DNA of 12,891 nucleotides, from the NCBI GenBank assembly GCA_002305615.1, contig DBPU01000046.1:9237-22127 (forward strand), in the 5' to 3' direction. Numbering within the stretch: position 1 is the stretch's first letter; each line of letters opens with the position of its first letter. Position numbers and translations under genes: made by a program. Positions 6,437 through 12,891 of the stretch are shown here, in pieces. The stretch is from Verrucomicrobia bacterium UBA1412. GTDB lineage: Bacteria; Verrucomicrobiota; Verrucomicrobiia; Limisphaerales; UBA1412. Under the pieces are notes generated by a model, which saw only the letters and a program-made list of their open reading frames with translations, was not told where the DNA came from and did not search any database.

Positions 6437-7628
6437 TACTGAATACTTTGACGCTATTCCCTTCCATTTCTGGACGGTTACCTTTTTTATTTTCGGCTGC
6501 ATCGTAGGCAGCTTTCTTAATGTCTGCATCTATCGGTTGCCCCGCGGAGAGAACATCATTTTCCCGCCTTCTCACTGCCCGCACTGCAATTACCATATCC
6601 CCTGGTATCTCAATATTCCCCTTTTCACCTGGATTTTCCTGAGAGGCCGCTGTGCCCATTGCCGGGCGCCAATTACGGTCCGCTATTTCATCGTGGAGCT
6701 CTTGACCGGCTCGCTCTTTGCCCTCTCCTGGCTCTGCGTGGGCAACAGCAGTCTGACGCTGGCGCTCATATATTGCCTGGTCATCGGAGCACTCATCGTC
6801 TCCTCGTTCATAGACCTGGAGCATTTCGTCATTCCCGATTCCATCACCCTGGGCGGAATTGCGGTCGGCTTCATCCTCTCTTTCCTTTTCCCGCCGATGC
6901 ACTGGACCGATTCGCTCAAATTCTCCATGCAGGAAAGTGTCCTGGGCATCCTGGCCGGCGGAGGACTCCTCTATGCCATCAGCCGCCTGGGCAAGATCGC
7001 CTTTGGACGCTACCGCTACGAGATCAAAGCCGATGAGAAAATCATCCTCTCCGAAGAGGCAATGGAAACCCCTACGGAAAAAATCCCCTACTCCGAAATC
7101 TTTTATCGGCCTTCCGACAGAATCATCATCCAAGCCGCCTCCGTAGAGCTGACCCTGATGAACGCGGCTCAACCGCAGGAACCCTCCGCTTCAGAGGAAA
7201 CCGAGTCGGCTCCTCTAGCTGGCCCCTCCTATCAATGGGAAAGTGCGCGGATCGAGCTCTCGCCCACTCAGCTCAAGGTGGATTCCCAAACATGGGACCC
7301 GAGCGAAGTCCGAAAGGTGGAGCTGAGCGCCCACAAACTGACGCTGCCGCGCGAAGTGATGGGTCTGGGCGACGTCAAATTCATGGCCGCCATCGGCGCC
7401 TTTTTTGGGTGGAAATCGGTTATCTTTATTCTCTTTGCCAGCTCGCTTCTGGGCTCGCTTGTCGGTCTCACCCTGGTGGCACTGCGCAAGCATGAGCTCT
7501 CGGCGAGGATTCCCTACGGGCCCTATCTGGCACTGGGAGCGCTCCTCTGGATGATGGGCGGCTACTACTGGTATCCCTCGCTTTTCGAGCTGGTGGACCG
7601 TATCCTGAGCCCTCTTTTCCAAAGTTGA
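6429..7628 (+). CDS. Prepilin peptidase / N-methyltransferase (A24 family) with large cytoplasmic insertion
   Basis: This inner-membrane aspartic protease cleaves the leader of type IV pilins or pseudopilins and usually methylates the new N-terminus (PilD/GspO). The N-terminal DiS_P_DiS domain has GSFLNVCIYRLPRGENIIFP followed by two CxxC pairs (Cys50/53 and Cys75/78). The catalytic aspartates are Asp129 (SSFIDLEHFVIPD) and Asp315 in the GxGD motif (MGLGDVKFMAAIGAFFGW). Several hydrophobic helices are visible on each side. At 399 residues it is far longer than the usual 250-290. The excess is a hydrophilic, partly acidic segment at about 190-308, directly before the GxGD helix, where normal enzymes have a short loop. 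The ATG at 6429 overlaps aroE by 8 bp. It is the likely processing enzyme for the system served by the GspF/PilC-like protein at 2031-3230. Confidence 0.93.
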   Translation: MPDTEYFDAIPFHFWTVTFFIFGCIVGSFLNVCIYRLPRGENIIFPPSHCPHCNYHIPWYLNIPLFTWIFLRGRCAHCRAPITVRYFIVELLTGSLFALSWLCVGNSSLTLALIYCLVIGALIVSSFIDLEHFVIPDSITLGGIAVGFILSFLFPPMHWTDSLKFSMQESVLGILAGGGLLYAISRLGKIAFGRYRYEIKADEKIILSEEAMETPTEKIPYSEIFYRPSDRIIIQAASVELTLMNAAQPQEPSASEETESAPLAGPSYQWESARIELSPTQLKVDSQTWDPSEVRKVELSAHKLTLPREVMGLGDVKFMAAIGAFFGWKSVIFILFASSLLGSLVGLTLVALRKHELSARIPYGPYLALGALLWMMGGYYWYPSLFELVDRILSPLFQS

Positions 7629-7636
7629 TAGGATAC

Positions 7637-8881
7637 ATGCAGAGACGCGCCATCATATTCCTGATTGTTTTTATCGACCTGATCGGTTTCGGGATTGTCC
7701 TGCCGATGCTGCCTCTCTATGCGGAGCGTTTCGGTGCCAAGGGGCTCATGATCGGCCTTATTGTCGCCTCGTTCTCGATCATGCAGGTGATTTTCTCTCC
7801 CTTCTGGGGAAGACTCTCGGACCGGATCGGCCGCCGGCCGGTTCTCCTCATCAGTGTGGGCACGGGGGTTCTCTCCTACATCCTTTTTGCATTCGGCTCG
7901 GCTCAGGAAGGGAGCCTGGCACTCACACTTATTCTGATATCCCGTATCCTTGCGGGCGCCTGCGGAGGCAATATCAACGTCACTCAGGCCTACATTGCCG
8001 ATATTACCCCGAGTAAACACAGAGCCGCAGGGATGGGTCTGATCGGAATGGCCTTCAGTTTGGGGCTTATTTGTGGACCTGCTATCGGAGCTTTTTCATC
8101 CCATTGGGGTCTGGCCGCGCCGGCCTGCGTTGCCGCTATGCTGAGCAGCGTAAGCTTTTTCCTGGCTCTTTTTATTCTCAAAGAAAGCCTCCTGCCTGAG
8201 CATCGCAAAAAGGTCAATTCCGTCAAACATCCTAACCGCTGGATGATCTGGAAGGGCGCTTTGCAACATCCGCAGATCGGCTCCTTGTGCGTGTTTCTCT
8301 TCATCTCGACGTTCTGTTTTTCCTGCTACGAAGTCACCTTGGGACTCCTGGCAGAATCCAATCTCAAGTACGATACGACTCATATCGGCTACCTCTTCGC
8401 CTGGCATGGGTTGGCCACGGCATTGGTCCAGGGCTTGCTCATTCGCAGGTGGATCGCTCGCTGGGGAGAATCCTGGCTGATTGTGGCTGGCTTTGCGTGC
8501 AGCGCCCTGGCGCTATTCCTGATTCCCTGGTTTCACTCGGTCATTCCCTTTATCATCGCGATCACCCTGAACTCTCTGGCCGTTTCGCTCAATCGGCCCA
8601 CCACTTTCGGGTTGATCTCACGCTATGCGCCGCCGGAGCGTCAGGGTGAGCTCCTCGGGGTCTCACAGAGCATGGGCGGTATGGCTCGGGTCCTCAGTCC
8701 CCTCTTCTGCATGGTACTCTTCACCAAGGCGGTCTGGATTCCTTTTATCTTCTGCGGTCTGATCGCTCTGGGCACTATGTTCTTTGTCGTCAGCTTCGCG
8801 CGCAAGGCTCCGGCCCATGCGGCTCTCCCGGCTCCCGAGGCCGAGGCAATTCCTGAAGAAAATCCTTCCCTTTATCTATAA
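7637..8881 (+). CDS. MFS transporter, DHA1 (TetA-like) drug:H+ antiporter family
   Basis: This 414-residue protein with about 12 hydrophobic segments probably exports a drug or metabolite in exchange for protons across the inner membrane. TM1 has VFIDLIGFGIVLPMLPLYAE, typical of TetA-like DHA1 members. Motif A is GRLSDRIGRRPVLL (58-71) between TM2 and TM3. The antiporter motif C region is GMAFSLGLICGPAIGAF (137-153). A central cytoplasmic loop near 181-207 separates the two halves. I chose ATG 7637 because AGGA lies just upstream and conserved sequence begins here; a TTG at 7625 inside the preceding gene would add four residues. The substrate is unknown, and resistance cannot be claimed from sequence. 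The gap after the prepilin peptidase gene is 8 bp, and ligA follows after 20 bp. Confidence 0.9.
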   Translation: MQRRAIIFLIVFIDLIGFGIVLPMLPLYAERFGAKGLMIGLIVASFSIMQVIFSPFWGRLSDRIGRRPVLLISVGTGVLSYILFAFGSAQEGSLALTLILISRILAGACGGNINVTQAYIADITPSKHRAAGMGLIGMAFSLGLICGPAIGAFSSHWGLAAPACVAAMLSSVSFFLALFILKESLLPEHRKKVNSVKHPNRWMIWKGALQHPQIGSLCVFLFISTFCFSCYEVTLGLLAESNLKYDTTHIGYLFAWHGLATALVQGLLIRRWIARWGESWLIVAGFACSALALFLIPWFHSVIPFIIAITLNSLAVSLNRPTTFGLISRYAPPERQGELLGVSQSMGGMARVLSPLFCMVLFTKAVWIPFIFCGLIALGTMFFVVSFARKAPAHAALPAPEAEAIPEENPSLYL

Positions 8882-8901
8882 AATGGTCTATAAAGAGCCA
8901 C

Positions 8902-11373
8902 GTGAATAACCACCAAGACGTCGCACTTAGATATCAGCAGTTGATCGCTGAAATCAAAAAACATGATCAGGCCTATTACGTAGATGCCGCCCCGGAGATC
9001 AGCGATTTTCAGTACGACCAGCTTTACGCCGAGCTCCTTCAGATTGAGCGTGATCATCCTGAACTGGCCCGGCCCGATTCACCCTCTCATCGTGTAGGCG
9101 GCGGCCTCCGGATAGCCGGGACTGAGGTCCAACACTCCATCCGGATGCTGAGCCTGGACAACACCTACTCCGCCGAAGAACTGCTCAACTTTATCAACCG
9201 CGTCCAAAAAGGACTCCCCGAAACAGAACTCGAGTGGAGCGTAGAGCCCAAGATCGACGGAGCCTCCATCAGCCTGCGCTATGAAAAGGGAGTCTTCACT
9301 CTGGGGGCGACCCGCGGCGACGGCACCACCGGGGACGACGTCACCCTCAATTTAAAAACCATTCGCTCCCTGCCGCTGAAGCTCGAGGGCAATGTGCCCG
9401 ATATTCTGGAGCTGCGCGGCGAGGTCTTCATGACCCGCAAAGAATTCGACCGCCTCAACGCGGCATGTGAGGAGGAAGGAGAGCTCCCCTTTGCCAATCC
9501 GCGCAATGCAGCCGCCGGCACCCTGAAACTTTTGGACAGTTCATTGGTCGCCAAACGCCGTCTGGATATTATCCTCTACGATCTGGGCGAAGTTTCCTCT
9601 CAAGAAAATTTCCCCAAGAGCCAGTCGGCTCTTCTGGCCTGGTTCAAAGAGCTGGGCTTTTCAGGTTTCCCTAAGACTTACCTCTGCCGCAGCTTTGAGG
9701 AAATCCGCGCCGCCATCGAAGAACTGGATCAACTCAAGAAAAAATTCGGCTACGATACCGATGGGGCCGTCGTGAAGCTCAACCGCTTTGACCTCAGAAA
9801 AGAACTGGGCTCCACCGCCAAATCACCTCGCTGGGCCATCGCTTATAAATACCCGGCTGAGCAGGCGCAGACACGGCTTCAGGGCATCACGGTTCAGGTC
9901 GGCCGCTCCGGCGCACTGGTCCCGGTCGCGGAACTCGAACCAGTCTGGCTCAGCGGAAGCACCATCTCCCGGGCTACGCTTCATAATGAGAATTACCTCA
10001 AGGAACGCGATATCCGCATAGGGGACCGGGTTCTGATCGAGAAGGCCGGCGAAGTCATCCCCGCAGTGATCTCCACGCTTCCGGAAATGCGGAGCGGCTC
10101 GGAAACTGTTTTCGAATTTCCGAAGGTCTGTCCCATTTGCGGGACTCCCGCTGAGCGCAGAGGAACCGTCGGCTGGTATTGCCCCAATGAGCGCTGCCCC
10201 GCGCGGTTGAAGGCAGGAATTGAATACTGGTGTTCGCGCCCGGCCATGGATATCACCGGCGGCGGAGAAAGTCTTGTCGCCAAGCTTGTGGAGCTCGGGT
10301 TCGTGAAAGATGTCGCCGATCTCTACCAGTTGACGTTGCAGCAAATTTCACCACTTCTAAAAAAAGCGGATGAGAAAAGCAGCGGAAAATCGAGCAGGTC
10401 GAAGTTAGTTCAGTCAAGCCTATTCCAGGCGCCGGGGGCCGCTGTGCCTGGTTCGGCACCCGAGCCGCAGGATGAAAACCTCTCCAAAGCCGCACGGAAA
10501 TTCCTGGCTTCCGTGGATGAGAGCCGCAGCCGCGATCTCTGGAAGCTCCTGATCGGCCTCGGGATTCCCAACGTCGGCAGCGATGTCGCACGGCTCCTGG
10601 GCAAAAACTACTCTTCGCTCGATCAGCTCTCCGAGGCAACGGCACTGGAAATCACGCAAATTGGAGGGCTCGGCCTGACGATCGCCGAAGCGCTTGTCCA
10701 GTGGTTCGCCCAAGCCTCCAACCGGACCTTGATTGAAAAGCTCCGTGCGGCCGGCCTCAATTTTTACTCCCGGCTCTACAGCCCGGCTGATGCCGTCCCC
10801 AAGGGAAAAATCGCCGGCACGCTCTTCATCGTCTCTGACCTTTTCTCCGAAAAAGAGAGAGCTCAATTGATTGCGTTGCTCAAAACACAAGGGGCCACCT
10901 GCAGGTCGAAACTGACAGAAACAGTGGATTACTTTCTGAGCGACTCACCGCTGGAAGAACAGGCTCTGAGTGCCCGGAATCTGGGTGTAAAGGTGATCAG
11001 CACCGAAGAGATTTTAAAATTCAAAGAAGAGGTGCTCTCCCGTCTGGATTATCACCTGAAGCTCCACGCCGAGAATTGCGCGAAGGACACCTCCTCTCAA
11101 AAAAGCGGCAAGAATCAAACCGGCTCCGGGGGCGAAAATGCTCGTCCGCTTTCAGGCAAAACCTTTGTCCTGACCGGCACATTACCCACCCGCAGCCGCG
11201 GCGAAGCACGGGATTTGATCGAACTCCACGGCGGGAAAGTCTCCTCGTCCGTGAGCTCCAAAACCGATTTTCTCCTCGCCGGAGAAGATCCGGGCAGCAA
11301 GCTGAACAAGGCTCAAGAGCTGGGTGTAAAGATTCTGAGCGAAGAGGATTTTTTGAAAATGATCTCCGTATAG
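8902..11373 (+). CDS. ligA: NAD+-dependent DNA ligase with two apparent C-terminal BRCT domains
   Basis: This enzyme seals nicks in replication and repair using NAD+. Domains in order: the N-terminal NAD-binding Ia domain (residues 1-70, with YYVDAAPEISDFQYD); the adenylation domain with KIDG (Lys117 catalytic), RGDGTTGDDVT, ELRGEVFM, NPRNAAAGTLK and DGAVVKLN; the OB fold (about 320-395); a Cys4 zinc finger (Cys410, 413, 427, 432); the helix-hairpin-helix domain (about 450-620); and the BRCT region. It is 823 residues long against about 670. The excess lies in a Ser/Lys/Pro-rich insert near 485-530, where the first HhH motif is expected, and an extra BRCT-like domain (634-708) with a hydrophilic linker (709-746) before the canonical BRCT (747-823). 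The start is GTG 8902, with a weak GAG upstream. It is the last gene of the operon; I see no clear terminator in the 35 bp before the convergent gene. Confidence 0.96.
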   Translation: MNNHQDVALRYQQLIAEIKKHDQAYYVDAAPEISDFQYDQLYAELLQIERDHPELARPDSPSHRVGGGLRIAGTEVQHSIRMLSLDNTYSAEELLNFINRVQKGLPETELEWSVEPKIDGASISLRYEKGVFTLGATRGDGTTGDDVTLNLKTIRSLPLKLEGNVPDILELRGEVFMTRKEFDRLNAACEEEGELPFANPRNAAAGTLKLLDSSLVAKRRLDIILYDLGEVSSQENFPKSQSALLAWFKELGFSGFPKTYLCRSFEEIRAAIEELDQLKKKFGYDTDGAVVKLNRFDLRKELGSTAKSPRWAIAYKYPAEQAQTRLQGITVQVGRSGALVPVAELEPVWLSGSTISRATLHNENYLKERDIRIGDRVLIEKAGEVIPAVISTLPEMRSGSETVFEFPKVCPICGTPAERRGTVGWYCPNERCPARLKAGIEYWCSRPAMDITGGGESLVAKLVELGFVKDVADLYQLTLQQISPLLKKADEKSSGKSSRSKLVQSSLFQAPGAAVPGSAPEPQDENLSKAARKFLASVDESRSRDLWKLLIGLGIPNVGSDVARLLGKNYSSLDQLSEATALEITQIGGLGLTIAEALVQWFAQASNRTLIEKLRAAGLNFYSRLYSPADAVPKGKIAGTLFIVSDLFSEKERAQLIALLKTQGATCRSKLTETVDYFLSDSPLEEQALSARNLGVKVISTEEILKFKEEVLSRLDYHLKLHAENCAKDTSSQKSGKNQTGSGGENARPLSGKTFVLTGTLPTRSRGEARDLIELHGGKVSSSVSSKTDFLLAGEDPGSKLNKAQELGVKILSEEDFLKMISV

Positions 11374-11408
11374 AGCAGCTCTGCAGCGGCCTCTGCGGGT
11401 AGGTAGCG

Positions 11409-12158
11409 CTAGTAGCTTACTCCGTCACTGATCTTCTGGATGAGGCGCGGCTCCTGATCGGACGTGACAGCGCCCTCGCGGGTCACCTTTACCTCTTTCT
11501 CGAAAAAGCCATCCACCTGAATGATGGAATAGACAATCAACTGAGCCTTGAAATCGACGCCGTCACGCCTGACCGTGCTGGAGCGAGGCGGCGGACGCTT
11601 GGCCTTCTGCAACCCCTTCTCCGTTTCCGGGGTCACCACGCAGACGACCGGGCTCACGAATAGATTCTCATATTCCGCCAGATAGTTGAGCGCCTCCTCT
11701 TCGTCGCGCAAATCCCCGAAAATCGTTTCAAAATTTTTCGGCGTCAGGAGGTAGTAGTCTTTTGATACTTTAGCCAGGTAAAAGGGACCCAGACCGGCCA
11801 GGTCCAGAGGCAAATTCTTCTGAACCTCGGCCTTCAGAGAGACCTTATAGAAATCGGAAATTTTCACGCGCGGCAGCAAGTTCTTGAACTTGTGTTTTTT
11901 CATCTCGAACTGGCCCTTGAGATAGACAATGGTTCCTTCGTTCGGAACCTCATCCATGTCTTCACGCGCTTCGACCATCAGGAGATTGAGCATCATCGGG
12001 CTATCCTGGTGATCCGCCGGCACTTTGGCTTCCAGCTTCACCGCGGAGGGATCCGCCAATTCTTTCTTGGCTTTCTTAGCGGAGGCAGCATCGGCCCCTA
12101 AAGAAAATCCGAAAATGAAAATAAAGCTGAGCAGGAGCCCCAGACCCGTTTTCCCCAT
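11409..12158 (-). CDS. Secreted protein of unknown function
   Basis: I do not recognise this protein. From ATG 12158 it has 249 residues. MGKTG, a hydrophobic stretch (LGLLLSFIFIFGFSLG) and ADAASA look like a signal peptide cleaved after an Ala-x-Ala-type site, so export is likely. The mature part begins Lys-rich (KKAKKELADP) and then alternates short hydrophobic strands with charged turns. No enzymatic motif, repeat, cysteine cluster or later membrane segment is evident. Start choice: ATG 12158 is preceded by AGAGGA (12164-12169) with 5-nt spacing, while the in-frame ATG at 12176 has no good Shine-Dalgarno sequence; the longer form would add MKQRTI. It starts 37 bp after the stop of the acetolactate decarboxylase gene on the same strand, so the two are probably co-transcribed. 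Confidence 0.75.
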   Translation of the reverse strand: MGKTGLGLLLSFIFIFGFSLGADAASAKKAKKELADPSAVKLEAKVPADHQDSPMMLNLLMVEAREDMDEVPNEGTIVYLKGQFEMKKHKFKNLLPRVKISDFYKVSLKAEVQKNLPLDLAGLGPFYLAKVSKDYYLLTPKNFETIFGDLRDEEEALNYLAEYENLFVSPVVCVVTPETEKGLQKAKRPPPRSSTVRRDGVDFKAQLIVYSIIQVDGFFEKEVKVTREGAVTSDQEPRLIQKISDGVSY

Positions 12159-12163
12159 GATAG

Positions 12164-12169
12164 TCCTCT
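12164..12169 (-). promoter_or_regulatory. Shine-Dalgarno AGAGGA that decides the start of the secreted protein
   Basis: On the minus strand AGAGGA is followed by the 5-nt spacer CTATC and ATG at 12158. It is the best Shine-Dalgarno match seen before any gene in the window and favours this start over the ATG 18 bp upstream. Confidence 0.6.
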
Positions 12170-12195
12170 GTTTCATACTGTCGTCTCTGCGTTAT

Positions 12196-12891
12196 CTAAC
12201 GCCCGGATTCCACCTCTTTGAGCTCACTGCTGCGGTCCCGGCTCAAATCCGCCTCGGCGAATCCGGCTGAGTTCTTTGGCAGAATCAGGCGAAAATCATG
12301 CACCTGCTGCACCTCGATCTTACCCGAATCGAGCTCCATCGCCAGAATATGCCCGCCGGTTTTGCGGTCCGCCGAGAGGAAGTGCAGGTGATAGCCCGGC
12401 ACGTTGATCCCCTTTAAGTAATCCGGCAGCCGGTATCCTATCACATCGCCCTCCACTTTGCCCAACTCAAATTCGGGCTGATTGCGCGTAACCTCCACCA
12501 GGGGCGGGTAAGGCGCATTCTGTGCCGGAACGGAGCGGGTTTTCATAGAGGAAAATTTTCCCCGGATATGCACGGCGATCGGGATATTTTTCTGGGGACA
12601 GAGCTCATCCACAGAATCGCTCAGGCCCTCATAATCCAACGGACCGCTGACTTGGGTCTTATAATTCGGATCGAAAAACATGACCGATGCGAAAGGCGTC
12701 GTCATGGCATCCGACGGACGGTAGACCCGGCCATCTGCACACACCTGGTAGACATCCCCGGAGAACATCACCATTTCGCCATCAAGCCGATTGAAGGTAC
12801 CGATGCCGAAATCGCCATTCTTCTTGAGCTCTTCAAAACTCATCACTCCGTCATAGACACCGGCCAGGAGCGAATCAATCGTCGCCACCTG
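12196..12891 (-). CDS. Alpha-acetolactate decarboxylase (5' truncated by window edge)
   Basis: This BudA/AlsD-family enzyme converts alpha-acetolactate to acetoin and CO2, the second step of the acetoin/2,3-butanediol route. About 231 C-terminal residues are visible. The frame continues to the last base of the window: the GTG at 12888 is preceded in frame by a Gln codon, and family members usually read (F)QxSTIDALLAGVYDG here, so this Val is internal and the true start, possibly with a signal peptide, lies outside. Family features include GDFGIGTFNRLDGEM, TPFASVMFF, NQPEFELGKVEG and the zinc-site histidines in GYHLHFLS and GGHIL, followed by DFRLILP near the end. No acetolactate synthase or butanediol dehydrogenase gene is in the window. 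The gene for the unknown secreted protein follows on the same strand. Confidence 0.93.
   Translation of the reverse strand, partial: QVATIDSLLAGVYDGVMSFEELKKNGDFGIGTFNRLDGEMVMFSGDVYQVCADGRVYRPSDAMTTPFASVMFFDPNYKTQVSGPLDYEGLSDSVDELCPQKNIPIAVHIRGKFSSMKTRSVPAQNAPYPPLVEVTRNQPEFELGKVEGDVIGYRLPDYLKGINVPGYHLHFLSADRKTGGHILAMELDSGKIEVQQVHDFRLILPKNSAGFAEADLSRDRSSELKEVESGR

Noticed and set aside
6387..7172. Long open frame (261 aa) on the minus strand opposite the prepilin peptidase gene
   Set aside because: It is antisense to a clearly conserved gene, rich in charged residues and Gly in the way typical of shadow frames, and shows no domain or ribosome binding site.
7625..7636. TTG at 7625 as the MFS transporter start
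   Set aside because: ATG 7637 with AGGA upstream and immediate conserved sequence is better; the TTG adds only four unconserved residues.
11374..11408. Intrinsic terminator between the convergent ligA and secreted-protein genes
   Set aside because: Only short GCAG/CTGC repeats and a TAGCGCTA palindrome are present, with no stable stem followed by a U-run on either strand.
12886..12888. GTG at 12888 as the acetolactate decarboxylase start
   Set aside because: The frame continues to the window edge and the preceding Gln fits the family's internal sequence, so this is a Val codon in a truncated gene.
1..12891. CRISPR array, insertion sequence, tRNA/rRNA genes, or phage/defence genes
   Set aside because: No regularly spaced repeats, transposase motifs, terminal inverted repeats or RNA gene signatures were seen; the window is almost fully explained by conserved coding sequence.

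Overview
This window looks like ordinary chromosome from a moderately GC-rich, Gram-negative-type bacterium. It carries the end of one gene, a divergent promoter region, one long co-directional run of eight genes, and a convergent two-gene block at the right edge. The envelope genes (a type II secretion/type IV pilus inner-membrane protein, a prepilin peptidase, a putative lipoprotein, a signal-peptide protein), the all-alpha dUTPase, the large insertion in the prepilin peptidase and the general style of LigA suggest the PVC group (Verrucomicrobiota or relatives). That placement is an impression from protein sequence, not a measured phylogeny. Few genes have a clear Shine-Dalgarno sequence.

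Layout. 1-441 (+): C-terminal part of a SAM-dependent methyltransferase, cut by the left edge. 498-1436 (-): putative lipoprotein of the alkaline-phosphatase/type I phosphodiesterase superfamily, convergent with the methyltransferase and followed by a hairpin-plus-U-run terminator at 440-467. 1437-1576: divergent intergenic region with two GCTTG-CAAGC dyads. 1577-11373 (+): dUTPase, GspF/PilC-like protein, cysS, tmk, aroE, prepilin peptidase, MFS transporter and ligA. From cysS to ligA the gaps are 18, -4, -8, 8 and 20 bp, so this is very probably one transcription unit. 11409-12891 (-): an unrecognised secreted protein downstream of an alpha-acetolactate decarboxylase, which is cut by the right edge.

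The long operon mixes DNA precursor and replication functions (dUTPase and thymidylate kinase on the route to dTTP, LigA for Okazaki fragment sealing), translation (CysRS), the shikimate pathway (AroE) and two parts of the pseudopilus/pilus machinery (GspF/PilC and the prepilin peptidase). The assembly ATPase and the pilins are not in the window. The minus-strand pair at the right edge links acetoin formation with an exported protein of unknown role.

I found no CRISPR array, mobile element, tRNA, rRNA or defence system. The most unusual features are inside conserved proteins: LigA (823 aa) appears to carry two BRCT domains in tandem plus a low-complexity insert where its first helix-hairpin-helix should be; the prepilin peptidase has an insert of about 120 residues just before its second catalytic aspartate; AroE has an insert of about 20 residues in its domain junction; and Tmk has a 24-residue leader. 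Tandem hairpins with a possible alternative pairing lie between the dUTPase and gspF-like genes.
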